Source: Curculioniphilus buchneri (lineage in GTDB: Bacteria; Pseudomonadota; Gammaproteobacteria; Enterobacterales; Enterobacteriaceae). Taken from it: DNA of 64,000 nucleotides. The notes beneath the pieces are model-generated. The model did no database searches and was not told where the DNA came from. It saw nothing but the letters and a program-made list of their open reading frames with translations. The position numbers and the translations under genes were made by a program. Below, piece by piece: positions 20,719-28,651 of this stretch (positions are counted from its first letter, which is position 1; each line of letters starts with the position of its first letter). The stretch is from assembly GCF_964275155.1 (NCBI RefSeq), contig NZ_OZ193413.1:124001-188000 (forward strand), in the 5' to 3' direction.

Positions 20719-21216
20719 TTAATTCGTTTTGTTATAGTCAGATAACACTGATAAAACACGCAGCAATTTACCCATAGAGGCCTCTTGTATAACTGACATT
20801 AAATGACCTATAGCTTCATTGTAAGTTGGTAACATTGCTAGACGGTCAATTTGTGATGCAGAAATTAACTCACCTTCAAAAGCTGCTGCTCTTATTTCAA
20901 AATTAAAATTTTCTTTAGTAAAAGCTTTCAACAAACGCGCTGCATCTCCTGGATTTCCATTAGAAAATGCAATTAAGGTAGGACCAATAAACATGTCTTT
21001 TAAACATGCAAAAGCAGTGCCTTCAACCATACGACGCATTAGTGTATTTCGAACTACACGAACATAAACATTGGCTTCACGACTTGCTTGGCGAAATTTA
21101 ATCATTTGATTTACTGATACGTTACGAAAATTTGCCACAACAGCAGATAATGCGCCTTTGGCTACTTCACTGACTTCAGCAACAATTTCTTTTTTATCTA
21201 GAAGAGATAATGCCAT
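20719..21216 (-). CDS. rplJ: 50S ribosomal protein L10
   Basis: Stalk base protein carrying the L7/L12 dimers and, in enterobacteria, the autogenous translational repressor of its own operon. At 165 aa it is the E. coli length. KGALSAVVANFR and VVRNTLMRR mark the rRNA-binding domain, and the C-terminal L12-binding helix is present. The start ATG has TAGGAG upstream. The 303-base spacer before it is where the L10 leader lies in E. coli. Confidence 0.96.
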   Translation of the reverse strand: MALSLLDKKEIVAEVSEVAKGALSAVVANFRNVSVNQMIKFRQASREANVYVRVVRNTLMRRMVEGTAFACLKDMFIGPTLIAFSNGNPGDAARLLKAFTKENFNFEIRAAAFEGELISASQIDRLAMLPTYNEAIGHLMSVIQEASMGKLLRVLSVLSDYNKTN

Positions 21217-21519
21217 TAGCTTGTACTCCTAATTTTACATTTTCTAAAAAGTGTATTGTATGCATTTAAAAAACATAGTTCGTATTGTATATACTATTGA
21301 AAAAAATACATAAAATTAAAACTATCTCTTTCACTATCATATATAATAGAAGTATCAGGGATCGCAACACAATTTGTAAATAGCTTCAAATTTTATATCA
21401 ACAAAGATTGTAATTTAACAATGCAAGCATTATATGTATGTTTTTAAAACGCATACACCACCACGTTCAATTGTAAACACCTCATTTTAAACAAATTTAA
21501 TACTCGCGTAAAGTAATAA
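21217..21519 (-). promoter_or_regulatory. Spacer at the position of the L10 leader
   Basis: This 303-base spacer between rplA and rplJ corresponds by position to the E. coli leader where the L10-L12 complex represses translation and where a secondary promoter lies. A less AT-rich patch sits at 21355-21370 on the minus-strand reading (contains GCGATCCCTGATAC). I cannot fold the leader reliably by eye, so this is a positional call. A covariance-model search would confirm or reject it. Confidence 0.35.
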
Positions 21520-22224
21520 TTAAGTAAGAGCTAAAGATAAGCTATTTTGATTAATTTTAATACTTATGCCCATAGTAGTTGACAAGCTAATCTTTTTTAT
21601 ATATGCACCTTTAGTATTGATTGGTTTAACCTTTTTTAAATCAAGCAGTAAAGCTTCTAAATTTTCTTTTAATTCATGCACTTCAAATTTAACTGTACCA
21701 ATTGTAGTATGGACAATGCCGTTTTTATCATTACGATAGCGAATTTGACCGGATTTAACATTTTTAATTGCTTCCGAAAGATTAGAAGTGACAGTACCAA
21801 TTTTTGGATTTGGCATCAATCCACGTGGACCTAAAATATATCCCAGTTGACTAACTATGTACATTGCATCTGGTGATGCGATGATAACATCAAAGTTAAA
21901 TTTACCCTTTTTTATTTGCTCGGATAAATCATCCATACCAACTAAATCTGCTCCAGCAGATTTAGCTATCTCAACATTTTTTCCTTGAGTAAACACAGCA
22001 ACACAGACATGACGTCCAATACCGTACGGTAATATAGTAGCACCACGAACACTTTGATCTGATTTACGAGAATCAATCCCAAGATTAATGGCAACATCGA
22101 CGCTTTCAACGAACCTAGTAGTTGATAAATTTTTTAAGAGGATACAGGCTTCTTCAATTTCATAGTGCTTAGCAGCATCAATTTTATCACGGATAACACG
22201 CATTCGTTTAGTCAGTTTAGGCAT
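21520..22224 (-). CDS. rplA: 50S ribosomal protein L1
   Basis: L1-stalk protein that helps release the E-site tRNA, and repressor of the rplKA mRNA in E. coli. It has 234 aa, the same as E. coli. The RNA-binding segments are intact (for instance GPRGLMPNPKIGTVT in the middle of the protein). It starts seven bases after the rplK stop, with AAGGAT upstream, implying translational coupling. Confidence 0.97.
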   Translation of the reverse strand: MPKLTKRMRVIRDKIDAAKHYEIEEACILLKNLSTTRFVESVDVAINLGIDSRKSDQSVRGATILPYGIGRHVCVAVFTQGKNVEIAKSAGADLVGMDDLSEQIKKGKFNFDVIIASPDAMYIVSQLGYILGPRGLMPNPKIGTVTSNLSEAIKNVKSGQIRYRNDKNGIVHTTIGTVKFEVHELKENLEALLLDLKKVKPINTKGAYIKKISLSTTMGISIKINQNSLSLALT

Positions 22225-22231
22225 ACTTTAT

Positions 22232-22660
22232 TTAATCCTTAATAACAAGGCCCATTGAACGCGCAGTACCCGCAATAGAGCGGGACATAGCCTCCAAATT
22301 AGCACCAGTCATGTCAGCTGCTTTACTTTCCGCAACTGAAAAAATTTGTGCACTAGTAATTTTGGCTATCTTCTCTTTATTTGGATTACTAGAACCAGAT
22401 TTAATTCCTATAATTTTCTTAAGGAGCACAGAAGCTGGTGGAGTTTTAGTAATGAAAGTAAACGAGCGGTCGGAGTATACCGTAATCACCACAGGAATAG
22501 GTAATCCTTTTTCAAGATTTTCAGTTTTTGCATTAAAGGCTTTACAAAATTCCATAATATTCACGCCTTGCTGACCTAAGGCAGGTCCCACTGGTGGACT
22601 TGGATTTGCCATACCTGCAGAGACCTGTAGTTTGATACAAGCTTGTATCTTTTTAGCCAT
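22232..22660 (-). CDS. rplK: 50S ribosomal protein L11
   Basis: GTPase-centre protein that binds 23S rRNA and is needed for RelA activation. At 142 aa it is the E. coli length, with the proline-rich SPPVGPALGQQG and the rRNA-binding C-terminal domain. The start at 22660 matches MAKKIQA and has GAGGAC upstream; the six codons further upstream are not part of the gene. A promoter candidate lies about 50 bases upstream. Confidence 0.97.
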   Translation of the reverse strand: MAKKIQACIKLQVSAGMANPSPPVGPALGQQGVNIMEFCKAFNAKTENLEKGLPIPVVITVYSDRSFTFITKTPPASVLLKKIIGIKSGSSNPNKEKIAKITSAQIFSVAESKAADMTGANLEAMSRSIAGTARSMGLVIKD

Positions 22661-22705
22661 ATAATCTGTTGTCCTCAATCAAGTAGATTGATCACTATAT
22701 CGATT

Positions 22706-22734
22706 TTAATATCTACTTATTAAATGAATGTAAA
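22706..22734 (-). promoter_or_regulatory. Candidate rplKAJL-rpoBC promoter
   Basis: On the minus strand TTTACA (22734-22729) and TATTAA (22711-22706) are separated by exactly 17 bases, which would give a 5' leader of about 40 bases to rplK. E. coli has its main L11 operon promoter in this same nusG-rplK spacer. The hexamers are reasonable sigma-70 matches, but such matches arise often in AT-rich DNA, so the position carries most of the weight. Confidence 0.4.
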
Positions 22735-22798
22735 AGAGTAAAAAACATGGATAGTAAACTAATTTTCAACTGTAAACAAGTAAAAATGTGCTTAAATA

Positions 22799-23344
22799 TT
22801 AATTTTTTTCGACTTGATCAAAGTCTAATTCAACCGGAGTAGCACGTCCAAAAATTGATACAGATACTTTCAATCGACTCTTATCATAATCTACTTCTTC
22901 TACTACACCATTAAAATCAGAGAAGGGACCGTCATTTACTCGGACTAATTCTCCTGGTTCAAATAAAATTTTTGGCCGTGGTTTATCCCCAATTTGCTGT
23001 AAACGATTCATAATCGCACTAACTTCTTTATCGCTTATCGGAGCAGGACGATCTGAAGTTCCACCAATAAATCCCATAACATGCGGCACACTACGTACTA
23101 GATGCCAACTAGCGTCATTCATGACCATTTGCACAAGAACATAACCTGGAAAGAATTTCCGTTCGCTCTTACGACGCTGACCACTTCGAATTTCAACAAC
23201 TTCTTCTGTAGGAACCATTATTTCGCCAAATAATCTTTTAATATCATTTTGTTTCACATGTTCACGGAGAGATTGGGCTACACGCCCCTCAAAACCGGAA
23301 AATGCCTGAACAACATACCAACGTTTTTTCGGATCTTCAGACAT
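22799..23344 (-). CDS. nusG: Transcription termination/antitermination factor NusG
   Basis: Couples RNA polymerase with Rho or the ribosome. It has 181 aa as in E. coli, with an NGN domain (RWYVVQAFSGFE, FPGYVLV) followed by a KOW domain (GELVRVNDGPFSDFNGVVEE). The start overlaps the secE end (one-base gap) and its Shine-Dalgarno GAGGT lies inside secE, so the pair is translationally coupled as in E. coli. Confidence 0.97.
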   Translation of the reverse strand: MSEDPKKRWYVVQAFSGFEGRVAQSLREHVKQNDIKRLFGEIMVPTEEVVEIRSGQRRKSERKFFPGYVLVQMVMNDASWHLVRSVPHVMGFIGGTSDRPAPISDKEVSAIMNRLQQIGDKPRPKILFEPGELVRVNDGPFSDFNGVVEEVDYDKSRLKVSVSIFGRATPVELDFDQVEKN

Positions 23345-23345
23345 C

Positions 23346-23729
23346 TTAGAACCTCAAATTAGTAACAAATAAAACTACGCGAACCAAAATGCTATCAAGT
23401 CCCCATAAAATTAGTGACATTATGGTGGTTACTGCGGCAACAATTAACGTAGTATGTAATGTTTCCTGACGGTTAGGCCAAATAACTTTACGAACTTCAA
23501 TTCGTGCTTCACGTGCAAATGCAATTACACATTTTCCTTTAGATGTGAACATGGCTACGCATCCTGCACCAACAATACATATCATAATCACTAGTATTCG
23601 AATAGGTAAACTGAAGTCACGATAAATATAATTGCCAATTATAGCTATGCATAGTAGAATTACGACAACAAGCCACTTTATTATTTCCAGACTTCGCTTA
23701 TTTCCTTGAGGTTCAGTATTAATATGCAT
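23346..23729 (-). CDS. secE: Preprotein translocase subunit SecE
   Basis: Essential SecYEG subunit. It has 127 aa, the E. coli length. There are three hydrophobic membrane segments at about 16-36, 41-63 and 95-118, with the conserved cytosolic amphipathic helix and the EVRKVIWPNRQET motif before the third. The three-segment form is typical of enterobacteria; many other bacteria keep only one. Upstream the usual tufB neighbour is dead. Confidence 0.96.
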   Translation of the reverse strand: MHINTEPQGNKRSLEIIKWLVVVILLCIAIIGNYIYRDFSLPIRILVIMICIVGAGCVAMFTSKGKCVIAFAREARIEVRKVIWPNRQETLHTTLIVAAVTTIMSLILWGLDSILVRVVLFVTNLRF

Positions 23730-23989
23730 AAAAAACCTATTTTTTTAAAATTTAGAAAAATCAGTAAACCTTGAAATGTTGAGACCTTTACTAAAGCAGT
23801 ATTCTATTATATTACCGACAAAGTATTGAAAATATTAAACGATAAAATCAAAGTCCATGTTAAATAATATTCGAAAACACTATATTCCATTTTTATTCTA
23901 GTTAGACAAATAATCTACTATTTAGTAAAAATTAACATTTATTGCAATGATTCTACAGTGTGTACTGATAATTTCTGGTGCAAGAAAAA

Positions 23990-24256
23990 TGTTTCTAGAC
24001 CATCATTAGCGATGGATGGTAAAAATGAAAAAACTGTTATTTATAGCAACCGGGAGATAAACTTGATAAGTGTATTGATGTTGTCACGGTTAAGTATTGA
24101 CTATATTTATACTCTTTTTTTTCAGTTCTATTACATCAGTAATATTAAAATCAAACTACAAACAATATATTCTCTTTCAGAGAAAATATAGCCGTTATAT
24201 CTATTTTATTTCAAAATAATGTATTATTTAATTCAAACTAATATGTAACCTGCCAT
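23990..24256 (-). pseudogene. tufB: Decayed tufB (second EF-Tu gene)
   Basis: E. coli has tufB between the thrU-tyrU-glyT-thrT tRNA cluster and secE. Here the 1.08-kb spacer has no open frame, but the minus strand still reads through a recognisable EF-Tu C-terminus. Patches like HTKFESEVYIL (24245-24208), GGRHTPFFKGYRPQFYF (24193-24149), TTDVTGTIEL (24141-24123, read TDV-IEL), and MPGDNIK..VTLIHPIAMDDGL (24054-23996, read SIANDGL at its end) are in the right order. They carry stops, small deletions and one 40-50-base insertion. The 5' part (to about 24780) is nearly unreadable. Translation presumably relies on a tufA outside the window. Confidence 0.75.
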
Positions 24257-24810
24257 AATATTAAACCATACATGTGATTGATTGTCGTATTACAATATCA
24301 TAATCAGAAATAAAAAACGCATGTTTAATTGAAAATAATTGACGTTGATTAATAATAATTACTCCAAAAAAATAGTTTTTTGTTTTGAAAGTCAAACAAG
24401 TATAAAGCTAAGATAACAACTCTCGAGTAGTTTAATTAATTTATAGCATAGAAAAAACATATCATAATTGATGAATATAATTATATTGGTAATGATTTTT
24501 TGCATAGATAACTAAAGTTGCAATAATCATTAAAATTATGTATTTACATGCTATTGAATGCTACGTTGGCCATCAGATTCTAGTCGTCATGCCTTGAAGA
24601 TTAACATCGAACACAACAAAGATTAAAAATCTAATAGCGTCTTTCCGTTAACGAATCGTAGTCATTGTTACATAGTACAATCATAATACTTATATCAATA
24701 AATATTACATAAGAATATCATTTTTTAACGGATCCTTGATATTTAGGACATAAAAACACACGTACGCTAGTAATATTCATAGATAAAAGCGATTATTTTT
24801 TAAATAGTGA

Positions 24811-24883
24811 TGCTGATAGGCAGACTCGAACTGCCGACCTCACCCTTACCAAGGGTGTGCTCTACCAACTAAGCTATATCAGC
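24811..24883 (-). tRNA. thrT: tRNA-Thr (GGT anticodon)
   Basis: A 73-base cloverleaf with a perfect acceptor stem GCTGATA/TATCAGC, anticodon loop TTGGTAA (GGT) closed by CACCC/GGGTG, and T-arm GGCAG-TTCGAGT-CTGCC. It is nearly identical to E. coli thrT. No CCA follows the discriminator A (the gene reads A-TCA), so CCA must be added by nucleotidyltransferase. It is the last gene of the four-tRNA cluster. Confidence 0.97.
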
Positions 24884-24886
24884 AAT

Positions 24887-24961
24887 TGGAGCGGGCAGTG
24901 GGGATTGAACCCACATCATCAGCTTGGAAGGCTGAGGTAATAACCATTATACGATGCTCGC
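24887..24961 (-). tRNA. glyT: tRNA-Gly (TCC anticodon)
   Basis: Cloverleaf with anticodon TCC in loop CTTCCAA, T-arm GTGGG-TTCAATC-CCCAC and an encoded CCA (24889-24887). The spacer to the following tRNA-Thr is only three bases. The acceptor stem GCGAGCA/TGCCCGC contains an A-C mismatch at pair 4-69, where E. coli has G-C. The anticodon, D and T arms are otherwise sound. Confidence 0.96.
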
Positions 24962-25025
24962 ATTTTAGAGGTCGGCTATCCAGTGTGGATATATATCACA
25001 GTATAACAAACAATTTAATTTCTAA

Positions 25026-25071
25026 AATCCTTACATTAATCCTTACATTATTTCTTTGTTATTTCTTTGTT
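25026..25071. repeat. Two back-to-back tandem duplications
   Basis: AATCCTTACATT occurs twice in direct succession (25026-25049), followed immediately by two copies of ATTTCTTTGTT (25050-25071). They lie in the tRNA-Tyr to tRNA-Gly spacer. The copies are perfect, so the duplications are recent, most simply by replication slippage. Confidence 0.85.
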
Positions 25072-25159
25072 TAACAAAGCTATTCATCTAATCGATGATT
25101 TTCTTTTTCTTTCTCTTTTTCTTTTCGAATTATAAAATTTTTTTATCTTTCATGAAACT

Positions 25160-25244
25160 TGGTGATGGGGGAAGGATTCGAACCTTCGAAGTCAATGACG
25201 ACAGATTTACAGTCTGCTCCCTTTAGCCACTCGGGAACCCCACC
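25160..25244 (-). tRNA. tyrU: tRNA-Tyr (GTA anticodon)
   Basis: An 85-base class II tRNA with a long variable arm. Acceptor GGTGGGG/CCCCATC has one G-T pair, the anticodon is GTA in CTGTAAA, and the T-arm is GAAGG-TTCGAAT-CCTTC. CCA is encoded (25162-25160). It is close to E. coli tyrU and lies seven bases after the upstream tRNA-Thr. Confidence 0.97.
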
Positions 25245-25251
25245 AGACTTA

Positions 25252-25324
25252 TGCCAGCAGAAGGAATCGAACCCTCGACCTACTGATTACAAATCAGTTG
25301 CTCTACCAACTAAGCTATGCCGGC
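25252..25324 (-). tRNA. thrU: tRNA-Thr (TGT anticodon)
   Basis: A 73-base cloverleaf: acceptor GCCGGCA/TGCTGGC with one G-T pair, anticodon TGT in TTTGTAA closed by ACTGA/TCAGT, T-arm GAGGG-TTCGATT-CCTTC. It is the first gene of the cluster. No CCA is encoded (the gene reads A-TAA). Confidence 0.97.
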
Positions 25325-25703
25325 GTTGACGATCACTTATTGTAGGTATAGTGCATGATAAAATGCAACAAAAAAATACAAAATTATACTTTTATATTGT
25401 ACTCGAACATTTGTTACAAATAATATACCATTTATAATGGATTATTATGTAATTTAAAATTCACTTTTTATCTAATAAAAAATAATTTTAGAAAAATTTC
25501 CTGTAATTTTAATATATATAATATATATAGCAATTTAATAAGTCCATCAAATAACAGAGTACATGAAATTTATAACTTTTTTAAAACACACTCATAGTTA
25601 ATCCTAAATTCATCTACACAATAAAGTGAATTGTGTTTAATTCTTCTTTTCGTTACACTCCAAACTAATGAGAAACAGGATATGTAATGAGCTAATTCAC
25701 ATG
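25325..25703. other. Spacer between tRNA cluster and coaA
   Basis: A divergent spacer of about 380 bases. It must carry promoters for the tRNA cluster (minus) and coaA (plus), but none can be singled out. No relic, repeat or strong hairpin was noticed. Confidence 0.5.
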
Positions 25704-26675
25704 ATGATTAATGCTATAAATATTCCTTTGACGAAATATCTTCAATTCAATCGAACACAATGGACTATGTTGAAATGTGCTATGCCTATGCCATTGACTT
25801 TGACTGCAGAAGAAATCATAAAAATAAAAATGATTAATGAAGATTTTTCTTTTGAAGAAATATCAGAAATTTATCTTCCATTATCGCGTCTACTTAATTT
25901 TTATATCAATTCTAATCTATACCGACAGACCATGTTAAATCAATGTTTTGATACAGCATCTCAACGTATTCCCTATATCATAGGAATTGCCGGTAGCGTA
26001 GCAGTAGGAAAAAGTACTACAGCTCGTATATTACAAACAATACTTAGTCGATGGCCTGAGCACCGTACAGTAGAATTAGTGACAACAGATAGTTTTTTAC
26101 ACTCTAATAACGTGTTAAAAAAACAAGATTTAATGCAAAAAAAAGGATTTCCAGAATCGTATGATTTTTGCAGCTTAGTCAATTTTATTTCCAAAATGAA
26201 ATCAGGCGCTTCGAACGTGACCATACCAGTGTATTCTCATCTAAATTATGATATTCTTCCTGAAAGACATAAAGTTATTTCTCAACCTGATATTCTAATC
26301 CTAGAAGGATTAAATGTACTACAAATTGGACGAGATTGTAAAAGTGATATTAATCATATCGTTATATGCAACTATAGTGATTTTTCTATTTATCTCGATG
26401 CATCAGAAGATTTACTTCAAGATTGGTATATCATGCGATTTCTAAAATGTTGTCGAAATGCATTTCATGATTCTAATTCCTATTTTCATAATTATTCACA
26501 ACTCTGTGAACAAAAAATTAAAGTTATAGCACAACAGCTATGGAAAAAAATCAATGGTCGAAATTTACATAAAAATATTTTACCTACTCGTGAACGTGCA
26601 AGCTTAATCCTTAGCAAAACTACTAGTCATGTAGTAAATACAGTTTGGCTACGTAAACAATTTATTATTTCGTAG
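25704..26675 (+). CDS. coaA: Pantothenate kinase (type I)
   Basis: Phosphorylates pantothenate, the first and rate-limiting step of CoA synthesis. It has 323 aa (E. coli 316). The P-loop GSVAVGKST is at 97-105, with RWPEHR.VELVTTD and PDILILEGLNVLQ downstream and the C-terminal NILPTRERASLIL. The frame is open from 25668 and has ATGs at 25668, 25701 and 25704. I chose 25704 because its spacing to KYLQF equals that of E. coli to PYLQF; the ribosome binding site (GAG, 25689) is weak, so the start is uncertain by up to 12 codons. Orientation relative to birA (convergent) is as in E. coli, but the spacer to birA has grown to 1 kb. Confidence 0.93.
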   Translation: MINAINIPLTKYLQFNRTQWTMLKCAMPMPLTLTAEEIIKIKMINEDFSFEEISEIYLPLSRLLNFYINSNLYRQTMLNQCFDTASQRIPYIIGIAGSVAVGKSTTARILQTILSRWPEHRTVELVTTDSFLHSNNVLKKQDLMQKKGFPESYDFCSLVNFISKMKSGASNVTIPVYSHLNYDILPERHKVISQPDILILEGLNVLQIGRDCKSDINHIVICNYSDFSIYLDASEDLLQDWYIMRFLKCCRNAFHDSNSYFHNYSQLCEQKIKVIAQQLWKKINGRNLHKNILPTRERASLILSKTTSHVVNTVWLRKQFIIS

Positions 26676-27679
26676 ATACGAATTTAATACAGAGCCTATT
26701 TAGATAATACAAGACTGCGATAATATTAATTATATCTCATACTGTAAATATAACAAAATTTTAATAATATTCTTGCAAGTAAGAGTGTGACCAATAGTTA
26801 ATGACTTCTATACTTTAAAAGGCAAATTAATCTAGTAAATATTGATGAAAATTGTAAACATTCTCTATTTGAATTTTTAAAGACGTAATTTTCGATTGAA
26901 ATCGTGATCAATATCTTATATCAATGTAAAAAAGTGCAACATCCAATTGTGTGTATCACAATTTCAACACCTACTATTGATATGGAAAATAAACGAAATT
27001 TTAAAAATTATGCAACCTTTAACACAGATGCTATAATTTGGAAAATGTACACGTTTTTAACCTTTTTGTCTAAAAGATACTTTAATTCTGATGGTATTAA
27101 TAGATCATTAAATGTAGTTTTAATAAAAAAATTGTTTACGTTTTTTAGATTTTAAACATTATTAATGTATTGACATTTAACAGTAAAATTTTAAAAATGT
27201 TCGTTTTACATAAGAAAAATTTTGAATACGTATTAAAAATAAGACATATGTATTACAATCATAATATGGATTGGCAATTAATCAATCATGTTTAATTTTC
27301 AACTAATATATAGAGCGCAAGAATATTGATAAGCAAGGAAGTTTACTTAAATTGTAGACTTCTGCATGAGCATGATAATGTAACTTCTGCCGAAGATATA
27401 TTAACTATTAATTTATATTACTATCATAATTTGAAGTTGGAGAATTTCAAAAATATTCTAATCACATTAACTAATTTGTCTTTGTTGATTAGAATCGTAC
27501 TTATCATTACAATTAATGTTTACAAGCATAACCAGAATCGATGCTATATCAAAATATCATGACTAAGAATTATGATTTACTGAGTTTTTTACGGATATTA
27601 ATTAGAACTTAATCGAAGTATAATTACTCTAATTTTTTGAAAAATACTATACTGTTCTTATCAAAAAATAGTGTAAGTT
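26676..27679. other. Expanded coaA-birA spacer
   Basis: coaA and birA converge and are only tens of bases apart in E. coli, but here about 1 kb separates them. Frames of 83 and 78 codons (26904-27155, 27326-27562, plus) resemble no family I know and have weak start sites, so I do not call them genes. Less AT-rich patches near 26931-26990 and 27345-27400 could be remains of an inserted or lineage-specific gene. No terminator hairpin was seen. Confidence 0.4.
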
Positions 27680-28651
27680 TCACAGACTACGTAACGATAT
27701 TGATCTGGCTAAATAAGCATTAATTTTACTTTGTTGTTCTAATAAGATAGCACCTTGAGAATTAATTCCGCGCGCAATTCCAATTATTTCTAGGTCATTA
27801 ATAAATAATTTCACTGGTCGGTTAAAAAAATTATCTAGTGCTTGCCAGCGGTGGATAAATTTTTTAAATCCTTCATATTCAAATTGTTGGAGCGCAAGGC
27901 GCAATGCATTGATTAATTGTGAAATTAGTGTATTTCGGTTAATGATAATGCCTGTTTCGCTTAACGTTGTCCAATTTGGTCCAATGATATCTATCATAGA
28001 TTTTTGCATGGTAAGATTAATCCCAACACCAATTACTACATGTGAGACATCATGTGCTTTACCGGATATTTCAACTAAGATTCCACCCAATTTTTTATCA
28101 TTTACGTAAAGATCGTTAGGCCACTTTAAACGCACATCTTTTGCGCCGAGACGTTGCAATGTTTCTGCTAATACTATACCAACCATGAGACTTAAACAGA
28201 CAATGTCTTCTGATCTATTTTCTAAACGCCAATAAAAAGATAAACAAATATTTTTACCGAACGGCGATATCCATCGGCGATCATGTTGACCCCTTCCTTG
28301 TATTTGATATTCAGCTGTACAAACGTCTCCTGATCGCAGTGAACTAATGCGTTCGAGTAAATATTGATTTGTAGAATCCACTACTGAAAGAACTGTCACT
28401 CGACTTTTACTTGGAGATAAGTACGTAAGAATTTTCCTTTTATCTAAACATTGACACTGTGTATCAAGATAATAATCTTTCTTAAATCCATTAAAAATGT
28501 TTACACCATCTTTTAATATTTTGACATAGTTATCAATATCTATATGATGTATCTTCCCTTCTAGTACTTTGCACAACTGTTTATTAGAATAAGATTTACC
28601 ATCATTAGCTAATGTATGAATTAGTTTTAGAAGAATATCACTATCTTTCAT
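27680..28651 (-). CDS. birA: Biotin-[acetyl-CoA-carboxylase] ligase BirA
   Basis: Makes biotinyl-5'-AMP and attaches biotin to AccB; in E. coli it also represses the bio operon. It has 323 aa (E. coli 321). The catalytic core is present: KWPND (176-180), KKLGGILVE, VVIGVGINL, and the C-terminal SH3-like domain ending in SLRSL. The biotin/AMP loop reads GRGQHDRRW (119-127) where E. coli has GRGRRGRKW, so the Arg118 equivalent is Gln and the Gly120 equivalent is Asp. The N-terminal region has roughly the right length for the winged helix, but the MSRAAINKHIQ recognition-helix motif is lost, suggesting that repression is gone and only ligase remains (inference). It overlaps murB by four bases, so translation is coupled. 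Confidence 0.94.
   Translation of the reverse strand: MKDSDILLKLIHTLANDGKSYSNKQLCKVLEGKIHHIDIDNYVKILKDGVNIFNGFKKDYYLDTQCQCLDKRKILTYLSPSKSRVTVLSVVDSTNQYLLERISSLRSGDVCTAEYQIQGRGQHDRRWISPFGKNICLSFYWRLENRSEDIVCLSLMVGIVLAETLQRLGAKDVRLKWPNDLYVNDKKLGGILVEISGKAHDVSHVVIGVGINLTMQKSMIDIIGPNWTTLSETGIIINRNTLISQLINALRLALQQFEYEGFKKFIHRWQALDNFFNRPVKLFINDLEIIGIARGINSQGAILLEQQSKINAYLARSISLRSL

Noticed and set aside
24886..25074. 62-codon plus-strand frame reading MERAVGIEPTSSAW
   Set aside because: It is the antisense reading of tRNA-Gly, a well-known type of spurious annotation. The tRNA explains the sequence.
26904..27562. Two plus-strand frames of 83 and 78 codons between coaA and birA
   Set aside because: No recognisable domain, weak starts, AT-driven composition. 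Kept only as a note on the spacer.
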